DNA from: Aestuariivita sp964402685
GTDB taxonomy: Bacteria > Pseudomonadota > Alphaproteobacteria > Rhodobacterales > Rhodobacteraceae
Assembly: GCA_964402685.1 (NCBI GenBank)
Contig: CAYODE010000130.1
Location: forward strand, 1 to 10,194
Reading direction: 5' to 3'
Length of the DNA: 10,194 bases
Shown one piece after another: positions 1 through 6,346 of the stretch (positions are counted from its first letter, which is position 1; each line of letters begins with the position of its first letter). The notes under the pieces are model-generated. The model was not told the origin of the DNA, did no database searches, and saw only the letters and a program-made list of their open reading frames with translations. A program made the translations under genes and the position numbers.

Positions 1-140
1 ATGTCAGCGAAGAGCTAAGCGGGCTTTATCTGGTCGGCGCGGGCACCCATCCGGGTGCCGGCTTGCCCGGCGTGGTGTCCAGTGCCGAGGTGCTGGCTCA
101 ACTTGTTCCTGATCCTGCGACGGTAAAGGTAAGCGCATGA
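1..140 (+). CDS. crtI: Phytoene desaturase (neurosporene-forming), C-terminal end only
   Basis: Only the last 45 or so codons are present; the reading frame enters at base 3 and ends in TGA at 138-140. The visible peptide reads SGLYLVGAGTHPGAGLPGVV, the C-terminal FAD-binding signature of carotenoid desaturases of the CrtI/CrtD flavoprotein family. CrtI introduces double bonds into 15-cis-phytoene, giving neurosporene in the spheroidene pathway, and acts at the membrane. Identification as CrtI rather than another desaturase rests on this signature and on crtB directly downstream, overlapping by 4 bp (ATGA), the usual crtI-crtB arrangement in Rhodobacteraceae. The number of desaturation steps cannot be read from this fragment. 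Confidence 0.9.
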   Translation, partial: VSEELSGLYLVGAGTHPGAGLPGVVSSAEVLAQLVPDPATVKVSA

Positions 141-1177
141 TCGATCCAAAAGACATGGAAGCTTGCCGCGAAGCGATCCGTCACGGGTCATTGTCGTTTT
201 ATGCGGCGTCCAAGTTGTTGCCGGCCTCGGTTAGGGATCCGGCAATGGCGCTCTATGCCTTTTGCCGACTGGCCGATGATGCAGTTGATCTGCAGGATGC
301 CAAAGCCGATGCCGTGCTACGTTTGCGCGACCGGCTGGATTTGGTCTATGCAGGTACGCCGCGCAATGCTCCGGCGGACCGAGCGTTTGCGTCGGTGGTA
401 GAGACGTATGAGATGCCTCGCGCCCTTCCTGATGCCCTGCTGGAAGGTTTGGCATGGGATGCAGATTGGCGCCGTTATCAAACCTTGTCCGATCTCAACG
501 CGTATTGCGCGCGGGTCGCGTCCGCAGTCGGCGTAATGATGGCCGTTCTGATGCGCGTACGTGATCGCAACGCTCTGGCACGCGCGTGCGACTTGGGTGT
601 TGCCATGCAGCTTACCAACATTGCGCGCGACATCGCCGAGGATGCAGTTGAAGGCCGGCTGTATCTGCCGCTCGACTGGTTCGAGTCCGCCGGAGTGGAT
701 CCCGAGTATTTCCTCGCGAACCCCGGACCGTCCCAGTCCATCCGAACCATGGCCAAGCGTTTAGTGATGGAGGCCAACCGTCTCTACTACCGCTCAGAGC
801 CAGGGATTGCTGCACTGCCATTGTCGTCTCGGCCGGGCATTTACGCTGCGCGGTTCATCTATGCTGGGATTGGTGGCCAGTTGGCCGCCATGAACTACGA
901 CAGCTTTGCAGGGCGGGCGCATACAAGCAAAGCGCAGAAGATTGGCTGGCTGGGGCTGTCGCTTATGCGAACGGGTATCAGTTTGGTCATGCCTCAATCA
1001 GCGGTGGTCTACGCCTCGCCTGTTCCCGAAGTCGCTTTTCTTGTCGATGCCGCAGCCACAACGCCGATCCGTCAATCTGCACGCAGTGAGGCCCTGCTTG
1101 ACGTATTGGCCTCGTTAGAAGCGCGTCGTCGCGCGGAGCGTGACAGCTTGATCGGACGTTCTGCCAGACTAGGCTAA
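137..1177 (+). CDS. crtB: 15-cis-phytoene synthase
   Basis: This 346-residue protein condenses two geranylgeranyl diphosphates head-to-head into phytoene, the first committed carotenoid step. It has the two Asp-rich Mg-diphosphate binding motifs of squalene/phytoene synthases: DDAVD at residues 47-51, following YAFCRLA, and NIARDIAED at about 161-169, inside the family signature that continues to EGRLYLP. The length is normal for the family. The ATG overlaps the crtI stop (ATGA), and an AAGG about 7 bases upstream can serve as ribosome binding site, so translation is probably coupled to crtI. The next gene, tspO, begins 5 bp after the stop. The protein is expected to be cytoplasmic or membrane-associated. 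The assignment is secure. Confidence 0.97.
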   Translation: MIDPKDMEACREAIRHGSLSFYAASKLLPASVRDPAMALYAFCRLADDAVDLQDAKADAVLRLRDRLDLVYAGTPRNAPADRAFASVVETYEMPRALPDALLEGLAWDADWRRYQTLSDLNAYCARVASAVGVMMAVLMRVRDRNALARACDLGVAMQLTNIARDIAEDAVEGRLYLPLDWFESAGVDPEYFLANPGPSQSIRTMAKRLVMEANRLYYRSEPGIAALPLSSRPGIYAARFIYAGIGGQLAAMNYDSFAGRAHTSKAQKIGWLGLSLMRTGISLVMPQSAVVYASPVPEVAFLVDAAATTPIRQSARSEALLDVLASLEARRRAERDSLIGRSARLG

Positions 1178-1182
1178 GCCTC

Positions 1183-1659
1183 ATGTTCTGGCTGACCTTT
1201 AGTATCTTCTTCGCCGCCTGTCTGGGCGCAGGTGTCACCGGTGGATTGTTTCCACCCGGTCCATGGTATCGCAAACTGACCAAACCGAGTTGGACGCCAC
1301 CAGACTGGGTGTTTCCGGTGACTTGGATGGTGCTTTACGTTTGCATGGCCGCCGCCGCAGCGCGGGCGGCCAGTCTGCCAGACAATGGGATCGCTCTGGC
1401 ATTTTGGGCAATGCAGATCGCATTCAACGGTTTGTGGACGCCGGTCTTTTTTGGCCTTCGTAAGATCCGGCTTGGCATGGCAGTTGTCGGAGTGCTTTGG
1501 CTGAGTGTGGCGTCTGCGATGATTGCCTTATGGCAAGTTGACCTGATCGCAGGGCTATTGTTTGTCCCCTACCTGATTTGGGTCACTATTGCTGCAACGT
1601 TAAACGCAGCCGTTTGGCGCCTGAATCCTGAAGAGGCCCGAAATCCATCGTTTGAATAA
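1183..1659 (+). CDS. tspO: TspO/MBR family tryptophan-rich sensory protein (CrtK)
   Basis: This is a 158-residue hydrophobic protein of the TspO/peripheral benzodiazepine receptor family, formerly called CrtK in Rhodobacter. Family hallmarks are visible: FPPGPWY at 23-29 followed by KPSWTPPDWVFPVTW at about 34-48, a hydrophobic helix, FNGLWTPVFFGL at about 81-92, and the C-terminal PYLIWVTIAATLNAAVWRLN at about 129-148. The hydrophobic stretches fit the usual five membrane helices, and tryptophan is abundant. In Rhodobacter sphaeroides TspO sits in the outer membrane and damps photosynthesis gene expression under oxygen, apparently through tetrapyrrole intermediates; that role is inferred here by family and position. 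It lies 5 bp behind crtB in the same operon. No good Shine-Dalgarno is seen, so coupling to crtB is likely. It converges on crtC 22 bp further on. Confidence 0.95.
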   Translation: MFWLTFSIFFAACLGAGVTGGLFPPGPWYRKLTKPSWTPPDWVFPVTWMVLYVCMAAAAARAASLPDNGIALAFWAMQIAFNGLWTPVFFGLRKIRLGMAVVGVLWLSVASAMIALWQVDLIAGLLFVPYLIWVTIAATLNAAVWRLNPEEARNPSFE

Positions 1660-1681
1660 GCGTAAAAACGCAGTCAGTTTC

Positions 1682-2527
1682 CTAATCGGGAAAGATCCAT
1701 CCACGGCGACGAGGCACGCGAACGGCGAGCATGGGTTTCAAAAACGGGCTACGGAAACGCCGAAGATCCAACGCTTCATGCACACCGACGGTTTCAACGC
1801 CGTCCAGCTGCGTCTTTACTGCCGAGCGAGAGTAAAACGGCGCATCCAACATGTTTTTGACCTGATGCGGTTGGTATCCGGCATCGGCACGGGTCTCTCG
1901 TGAAACTGCCCACAAAGATCTTTTCATGCGTGCTTTCGGCGGTAACTCGACACTTCGCGCGTTGCCGTCACTGTCAAACGCAAACCCTGCGGCAAGGGTC
2001 GAGCCGTCCATCCGTTCGGCATCATAAAAACACGTCGCGCCGTCTGGCGTCGGGTACCGGCCCCAGGTCCAGTACGTGAAATCCTGCTCCAAAGCCCGCG
2101 TACCAAAATTGGCATCAAAATACCCATGCCCGGACCAGCGCCATCCCGGACGATCGATGTCGACTTCGATATCAGCGACAGGTGCAAAGGGGCGCCAAAC
2201 GTGCGTTTCATTGGCGTCTAGTGCCAGTTGCACATCGGTTATCGCTGATGGGATCACCCGGATCTGACCGCGAATACGATTGATCAATGGTGGCGACGAA
2301 ACTTCATCGATATCGATGATCAGTTTGTCGTCCTCCCACCGCATCATTGACGGGCCAACCTCGAGCCGCGAGGCAGTTTGGCGCAAAGCCGCCGTGCCGC
2401 GATCCGTCATAGTGAACCGTCCGCCCGGGCCATAGGTCGCGACGTTAATGCAAACATGGTTTTGCGGAACCTTGCGACCGGACCACCGATACCACGGCGA
2501 AAAAACCGATCCGATAAAGCCAATCAC
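1682..2527 (-). CDS. crtC: Acyclic carotenoid 1,2-hydratase (hydroxyneurosporene synthase)
   Basis: The product adds water to the 1,2 double bond of neurosporene (or lycopene), giving the 1-hydroxy carotenoid that CrtD and CrtF then modify. Recognisable CrtC features are IGFIGSVFSPWYRWSGR near the start, CINVATYGPGGRFTMTDRG, HGYFDANFGTRALEQDFTYWTWGRYP, and a C-terminal HEALDL...SPFLKPMLAVRVPRRR. The start given is the GTG at 2527 (281 residues), the first ATG, GTG or TTG in this frame below 2902. However, the conserved CrtC segment NGYAWWYVDGISDDG is encoded just upstream, inside the 3' end of crtD, with no canonical start codon, so the true start may lie near 2590-2605 at an unusual codon. 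The gene follows crtD on the minus strand. The stop is a TAG at 1682-1684. The assignment is firm; the start is not. Confidence 0.93.
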   Translation of the reverse strand: MIGFIGSVFSPWYRWSGRKVPQNHVCINVATYGPGGRFTMTDRGTAALRQTASRLEVGPSMMRWEDDKLIIDIDEVSSPPLINRIRGQIRVIPSAITDVQLALDANETHVWRPFAPVADIEVDIDRPGWRWSGHGYFDANFGTRALEQDFTYWTWGRYPTPDGATCFYDAERMDGSTLAAGFAFDSDGNARSVELPPKARMKRSLWAVSRETRADAGYQPHQVKNMLDAPFYSRSAVKTQLDGVETVGVHEALDLRRFRSPFLKPMLAVRVPRRRGWIFPD

Positions 2528-2553
2528 GGAAACCGCGCGTTTTCCATCGTCGC

Positions 2554-4068
2554 TTATGCCGTCGACATACCACCAGGCATAGCCGTTTGAGCAAACGTCG
2601 ATGTTAAAGTTAGGTCGCTCAAGATCGCCTCGGCCGCATGCTGGGCCGAGAGTGTTGCCATCGGAACGCCCGCCCCGGGATGTGCGCCGCCGCCTGCCAG
2701 GTAAAGTCCGGGTATCCCACTGCGCGCCGTGGGACGGTGAAAGGCCGCCATCATGCCGTGCGGGCTTTGGCCGTAGATCGCGCCCTCCGTCTCGGGAAAC
2801 AGGCGATTGAAGATCCGCGGTGTCGTGATTGTCTCGCAACTCGGTGTCGGCGTGAAAGTCAGATTGAAGCTCTGCATCTTCTGAATGATCGTCTCGTGCC
2901 ATTGGTGCAGGTCCTTGTCTGTGTCCGGTGTGGCTGTGGCCGGGGCGTTTGTGATGATCTCAAACCGTTCGAGCGGCGGCGGCACGTGGCCTTGGCCACG
3001 ATCCTCTGCGCAGATGTACAGCGACGGCGCGCGCGGGACGCGACCGGCTTGAAGATCCGAAAACTCTTGCTCGGGATCTTGATCAAAAAGAACGTTGTGG
3101 TGTGCGAGGTCGCGCCCGGTGGCTGTCGCGGCAAAGCTGTAAACGCGCGCCGAGTATGAGCGTGGACTGCGCAAAGTCTGGGGTGCAGTTTTGCGGCACG
3201 CATCCCCCAGAGCTCCTGTCGCCAGGGCACGTGGGTCTCCGTTAAACACGACAGCATCTGCAGCAATGCGCGCACCCGTATCGAGGTAGACGGCACGCGC
3301 GTGACCGCCGCGCACTTCGATGCGTTCAACGTGAGAGTTCAACTGAATGTCCACACCCAGTGCCGTGGCGAGTTCAGCCATTGCGCCGGCGAGTTTGTGC
3401 ATGCCGCCTTTGACCACCCAGACGCCCGTCGCTTCGGCATGCCATATCAGGGCCAAAACTGCCGGTGATCTGTAGGGCGATCCACCGACGTAAGTCGAGT
3501 AACGTCCAAACAATTGAGCGAGGCGGGGGTCGCTGAACTGGCGCCGCAGCATGCTCGCCAATGTCGACAGAGGGGCCATCGGGCCGATCACGTGTGGATT
3601 CGCCAGAACATGTTTGGTTAAAGCGCCCAGTTTGGGTTCAGCGGCGCGCATCATGGGGGCATCGAATGCGTTGAACAAAGACCGGGTGCGATCACAAAAC
3701 GCGCGAAACTCTGCCTCGGACTTTGTTCCGGAGAAGGCGCGTACAGCCGCGGCGCTTTGCTCGGGATTTGCGTAAAGGTCCAATTCTGACCCATCAGGCC
3801 AGACATGCCGTGCCAATATCGACTGCGGTATGAGCGTTACGTGATCATCCAGACGTGCTCCTGCAGCTTGGAATAGATCATCGAAGATGTGCCGCATTGT
3901 TAAGACCGTTGGCCCCGCATCCACGGGCCCAGCAGCGCTGGGCAGGGTCCGGATTTTTCCACCCGTGTGATTGAGGCGATCTAGAACCGTCACAGCCATC
4001 CCTGCAGCGGCTAACCGTATCGCAGTTGCCAGTCCGCCCACGCCTGCACCGATCACAACCGCTCTCAT
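2554..4068 (-). CDS. crtD: 1-hydroxycarotenoid 3,4-desaturase (methoxyneurosporene desaturase)
   Basis: This is an FAD-dependent desaturase of the CrtI/CrtD family, 504 residues from the chosen start. It introduces the 3,4 double bond into 1-hydroxyneurosporene-type carotenoids. The N-terminal dinucleotide-binding motif VVIGAGVGGLATAIRLAAAG is at residues 4-23, followed by HTGGKIRT, and the C-terminal flavin signature IPGLYLAGGGAHPGAGVP is at about 452-469. CrtD rather than CrtI is called because crtI is already upstream of crtB and this copy precedes crtC on the minus strand, as in Rhodobacter. The ATG at 4068 places the FAD motif at the N-terminus, as expected. In-frame GTG codons at 4113 and 4125 would add 15 or 19 residues; none of the three has a clear Shine-Dalgarno. 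Expression probably starts from the PpsR-controlled crtD/crtE intergenic region. Confidence 0.95.
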   Translation of the reverse strand: MRAVVIGAGVGGLATAIRLAAAGMAVTVLDRLNHTGGKIRTLPSAAGPVDAGPTVLTMRHIFDDLFQAAGARLDDHVTLIPQSILARHVWPDGSELDLYANPEQSAAAVRAFSGTKSEAEFRAFCDRTRSLFNAFDAPMMRAAEPKLGALTKHVLANPHVIGPMAPLSTLASMLRRQFSDPRLAQLFGRYSTYVGGSPYRSPAVLALIWHAEATGVWVVKGGMHKLAGAMAELATALGVDIQLNSHVERIEVRGGHARAVYLDTGARIAADAVVFNGDPRALATGALGDACRKTAPQTLRSPRSYSARVYSFAATATGRDLAHHNVLFDQDPEQEFSDLQAGRVPRAPSLYICAEDRGQGHVPPPLERFEIITNAPATATPDTDKDLHQWHETIIQKMQSFNLTFTPTPSCETITTPRIFNRLFPETEGAIYGQSPHGMMAAFHRPTARSGIPGLYLAGGGAHPGAGVPMATLSAQHAAEAILSDLTLTSTFAQTAMPGGMSTA

Positions 4069-4160
4069 GGGCGCTTGGGTCGGCTTTGCAAACTGGGTTG
4101 GGGAAAAGGTCACGTCAAATCTCACTGGTTGCTGCTTATTGTTGACTCGTTACAGCCATG

Positions 4161-4178
4161 TGTCCAGTATAGTTTACA
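4161..4178. promoter_or_regulatory. Putative PpsR/CrtJ box 1, crtD/crtE intergenic region
   Basis: The sequence is TGT-CCAGTATAGTTT-ACA, an exact match to the TGT-N12-ACA consensus bound by the photosynthesis repressor PpsR (CrtJ). The outer arms extend to GTGT...ACAC (4160-4179). Its core contains TATAGT on the plus strand and TATACT on the minus strand, each a 5/6 match to a -10 hexamer, so bound repressor could block either direction. It lies 93 bp from the crtD ATG and 48 bp from the crtE ATG. Binding is inferred from consensus and context. Confidence 0.8.
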
Positions 4179-4184
4179 CTTACT

Positions 4185-4202
4185 TGTCGCATAGCGATGA
4201 CA
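4185..4202. promoter_or_regulatory. Putative PpsR/CrtJ box 2, crtD/crtE intergenic region
   Basis: The sequence is TGT-CGCATAGCGATG-ACA, a second exact TGT-N12-ACA match starting 24 bp after the first box (6-bp gap). Two boxes this close, on the same helical face to within a few base pairs, are the arrangement known to support cooperative PpsR/CrtJ binding. The core is less AT-rich than usual, so this may be the weaker site. It ends 23 bp before the crtE start codon, close to the crtE ribosome binding site. Confidence 0.7.
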
Positions 4203-4225
4203 TTCTCGCCGAAAAGGAAGCCTGG

Positions 4226-5095
4226 ATGCCCTTAAAGACACGGATCGAAGCCGCGATATCGCAGGCTGTTCTCTCTGGGCAGGGTCGCTTTGCCCCTCAG
4301 AAGCTGGCACAATCCCTGGAATATGCGACGACTCCAGGCGGGGCACGCATTCGGCCTACGATATGCATGTCAGTTGCTTTGGCATGCGGAGACGACCGGC
4401 CACTCTTGAGCGATGCGGCAGCTGCTTCTTTGGAACTCATCCATTGTGCCAGCCTGGTCCATGATGACCTGCCGTGTTTTGACGATGCGGATATGCGGCG
4501 CGGAAAGCCGTCGGTGCACAAAGCCTTTTCAGAGCCGCTTGCCGTATTGGCAGGTGACAGCCTGATCATCAAAGCATTTGAGACGCTGGCACGTGCCTCG
4601 GATGAGGCGCCTGATCGCGTAGCCCAACTCCTTCTTATTCTGACAAAGCGCTCCGGGATGCCATTTGGCATTTGCGCGGGGCAAGGTTGGGAAAGCGAAG
4701 ACAAGATTGATCTGTCTGCGTACCATCAGGCCAAGACGGGCGCTCTGTTCATTGCCGCGACACAAATGGGTGCCGTAGCCGCGGGTCAGGAGGCGGAGCC
4801 GTGGTTTGAGTTGGGGGACCGGATTGGAGAGGCCTTCCAAGTCGCCGATGATCTTCGCGACGCGCTTTATGATGAAGAAACGCTTGGCAAACCTGCCGGA
4901 CAGGATGATTTGCACGGTCGGCCAAACGCGGTTGCCGAGCTGGGCGTGCAAGGTGCCGTGTCGCGGCTAAAAGACATTCTGGCAGGTGCCATTTCGTCTA
5001 TTCCTTCTTGCCCCGGTGAAGCACAACTAGCGCAGATGGTGCGTGCATATGCGGAACGATTGACCCCGGTCATGCCAGCACGGCAAACGCATTGA
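4226..5095 (+). CDS. crtE: Geranylgeranyl diphosphate synthase
   Basis: This 289-residue trans-isoprenyl diphosphate synthase makes GGPP, the C20 precursor for phytoene (CrtB) and for the phytyl tail of bacteriochlorophyll. The first Asp-rich motif DDLPCFDD is at residues 80-87, followed by MRRGKPSVHKAF. The second, DDLRD, is at 208-212 inside GEAFQVADDLRDAL. The stretch GKPAGQD...GRPN at about 221-234 and GMPFGICAGQGWE at about 144-156 are typical of photosynthetic Rhodobacteraceae CrtE. The open frame extends upstream to 3971, but the ATG at 4226 is preceded by AGGAA (4215-4219) at a 6-base spacing and gives the expected length. The gene is transcribed divergently from crtD, behind a pair of PpsR-type boxes, and is followed by crtF after one base. 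Confidence 0.96.
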   Translation: MPLKTRIEAAISQAVLSGQGRFAPQKLAQSLEYATTPGGARIRPTICMSVALACGDDRPLLSDAAAASLELIHCASLVHDDLPCFDDADMRRGKPSVHKAFSEPLAVLAGDSLIIKAFETLARASDEAPDRVAQLLLILTKRSGMPFGICAGQGWESEDKIDLSAYHQAKTGALFIAATQMGAVAAGQEAEPWFELGDRIGEAFQVADDLRDALYDEETLGKPAGQDDLHGRPNAVAELGVQGAVSRLKDILAGAISSIPSCPGEAQLAQMVRAYAERLTPVMPARQTH

Positions 5096-5096
5096 C

Positions 5097-6212
5097 ATGG
5101 TGAGTGAAACGGCAGGCTGGCGCGGGAGTTGGATTAACCGCCTTGTTGCAAAACCCGGTTTTCAGCGCTGGGCCAGTGAGTTTCCGCTTACCCGAGGCCG
5201 CGCCCGTCGCGATGGCGCGGCGCTATTCGACGTCGTACAAGGTTTCGTCAAAAGCCAAGTATTAATGGCGATGGTCGAGTTGGACCTCTTCCGCCGGCTG
5301 CGCGCAGGGCCCATGACGGCCGATGATTTGGGTCACGCATTGGATATCCCCGCCGACCGGATGCAGGTGCTGCTGCAGGCGGGCGCGGCGCTCGGATTGC
5401 TTAAGCGCAAGCGCGGTACACGTTTTGGTCTGGCGCGCCAGGGTGCAGCACTAATGGGGGTGCCCGGGCTCGAGGCCATGATCCGGCATCACCGTGCGTT
5501 CTATCGCGATCTAGAAGATCCAGTCGCGCTTTTGCGGGGACCTGTACGGACCGAACTGTCAGAGTTCTGGCCGTATGTTTTCGGCGCACGCGGAGACGTC
5601 GCACCGGATATCGCGCGGACCTATTCCGATCTGATGGCGCAAAGCCAATTGTTGGTTGCACAAGACACATTGCGCACCGCCAGCTTGAAAGGGGTCAGCC
5701 GATTGCTGGATGTCGGCGGCGGCACTGGCGCGTTTTTGGAGGCGGTTGGTGAGGCCTATCCAAACCTGCAAATGACCCTCTTTGATCTGCCGCCAGTCGT
5801 CCCCGACGCGAAAGACAGATTCGCCAGGGCAGGCATGGCGGACCGTGTGCGAATCGAATCCGGATCTTTCCGGGAAGACCCTTTGCCAGAGGGGGCCGAC
5901 GCGATTTCGCTGATCCGCGTTCTTTATGATCACGCGGACGGGACCGTGCAGGCGCTTTTGGAAAAAGTCTATGACGCGCTGCCTGCAGGAGGGCGGTTAT
6001 TAGTTTCTGAGCCGATGGGCGGTGGCGTCCGCCCCGAAACGTCGGGAGACGTCTATTTCGCCCTCTATACTATGGCGATGAAGACCGGGCGTGCCCGCTC
6101 CGCCGAGGAAATCTCCGAGCTGTGCCGGTCTGTCGGTTTCGGAAATATTCAAAGTCCAGTTCCCAAGCGTGCCTACGTGACCCGTGTTCTGACTGCAGTG
6201 AAGCCAGGCTGA
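5097..6212 (+). CDS. crtF: Hydroxyneurosporene O-methyltransferase (1-hydroxycarotenoid O-methylase)
   Basis: This 371-residue S-adenosylmethionine-dependent O-methyltransferase methylates the 1-hydroxyl made by CrtC/CrtD, giving the methoxy group of spheroidene-type carotenoids. The N-terminal part (about residues 40-120) looks like the winged-helix dimerisation domain of this family (DVVQGFVKSQVLMAMVELDLF). The SAM-binding motif LLDVGGGTGAFLEAV spans 203-217. An acidic residue at the end of strand 2 (MTLFDLP, about 226-232) and LIRVLYDHAD at about 272-281 follow; its His279 sits where related methyltransferases have the catalytic base. The ATG lies one base after the crtE stop (TGA-c-ATG), with no clear Shine-Dalgarno, so translation is probably coupled to crtE. 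A 134-bp regulatory gap separates it from bchC, though read-through transcription into bchC is known in Rhodobacter. Confidence 0.95.
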   Translation: MVSETAGWRGSWINRLVAKPGFQRWASEFPLTRGRARRDGAALFDVVQGFVKSQVLMAMVELDLFRRLRAGPMTADDLGHALDIPADRMQVLLQAGAALGLLKRKRGTRFGLARQGAALMGVPGLEAMIRHHRAFYRDLEDPVALLRGPVRTELSEFWPYVFGARGDVAPDIARTYSDLMAQSQLLVAQDTLRTASLKGVSRLLDVGGGTGAFLEAVGEAYPNLQMTLFDLPPVVPDAKDRFARAGMADRVRIESGSFREDPLPEGADAISLIRVLYDHADGTVQALLEKVYDALPAGGRLLVSEPMGGGVRPETSGDVYFALYTMAMKTGRARSAEEISELCRSVGFGNIQSPVPKRAYVTRVLTAVKPG

Positions 6213-6229
6213 CATTTGCAGCTTCAATC

Positions 6230-6247
6230 TGTCTAATTTAATTGACA
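6230..6247. promoter_or_regulatory. Putative PpsR/CrtJ box 1 upstream of bchC
   Basis: The sequence is TGT-CTAATTTAATTG-ACA, an exact TGT-N12-ACA match with an AT-rich core. Its last six bases (TTGACA, 6242-6247) are also a perfect -35 hexamer, so repressor bound here would exclude RNA polymerase. The same architecture is established for the bchC promoter of Rhodobacter capsulatus. Confidence 0.88.
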
Positions 6248-6269
6248 CATCAAACTGTCAGGTTAAACT
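6242..6269 (+). promoter_or_regulatory. Sigma70-type promoter of bchCXYZ
   Basis: The -35 is TTGACA (6242-6247), a full consensus match. After a 16-base spacer the best -10 is TAAACT (6264-6269), which matches four of six positions. The two elements lie in the two successive PpsR boxes. Transcription would begin near 6276, leaving a leader of about 70 nt. The start point is inferred from spacing only. Confidence 0.7.
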
Positions 6270-6273
6270 GACA
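6256..6273. promoter_or_regulatory. Putative PpsR/CrtJ box 2 upstream of bchC
   Basis: The sequence is TGT-CAGGTTAAACTG-ACA, an exact TGT-N12-ACA match and a nearly perfect palindrome (arms TGTCAG and CTGACA). It starts 26 bp after the first box (8-bp gap), the spacing described for cooperative CrtJ binding at R. capsulatus bchC. It covers the putative -10 hexamer. Confidence 0.88.
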
Positions 6274-6287
6274 CTGCGACAATTTGT

Positions 6288-6314
6288 GATCCCTGAGTCT
6301 TAGCCATTGGGATC
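6288..6314 (+). other. Inverted repeat in the bchC leader
   Basis: GATCCC (6288-6293) and GGGATC (6309-6314) are exact inverted copies separated by a 15-base loop, with one further G-C and one G-U pair possible outside them. The repeat lies between the predicted transcription start and the bchC Shine-Dalgarno at 6336-6341, so it could fold in the mRNA leader. No U-tract follows, so it is not an obvious terminator. Its function is unknown and it may be chance. Confidence 0.35.
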
Positions 6315-6346
6315 GCTGCGCACGGCACGAAAGACGGGAGGCCGAT

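Noticed and set aside
1171..1181. Palindrome AGGCT-A-AGCCT at the crtB stop / tspO start
   Set aside because: The spacer is one base, so an RNA hairpin would have only about three pairs. It is probably coincidental with the stop codon context.
1660..1671. GCGT-AAAA-ACGC inverted repeat between tspO and crtC as a bidirectional terminator
   Set aside because: The stem is only four base pairs and has no U-tract on either strand. It is too weak to call.
1652..1903. 83-codon plus-strand ORF starting at the end of tspO
   Set aside because: It runs antisense through the 3' end of crtC, and its product is unrecognisable and Arg-rich. It is a shadow frame.
2530..2902. Upstream extension of the crtC open frame to an ATG at 2902 (406 residues in all)
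   Set aside because: The added part is Arg/Asp/Gly-rich, has no resemblance to CrtC before about residue 104 and lies wholly inside crtD in another frame. It is an out-of-frame shadow of crtD.
2638..3159. 173-codon plus-strand ORF opposite crtD
   Set aside because: It lies antisense within crtD, has no recognisable domain, and is explained by GC-rich codon structure on the opposite strand.
4140..4154. TGT...ACA near the crtD start as a third PpsR box
   Set aside because: The spacing is 9 bases rather than 12, so it does not fit the consensus.
3971..4225. Upstream extension of the crtE open frame by 85 codons
   Set aside because: It overlaps the 5' end of crtD on the other strand and crosses both the divergent control region and the PpsR boxes. 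The ATG at 4226 has a good ribosome binding site and gives the family length.
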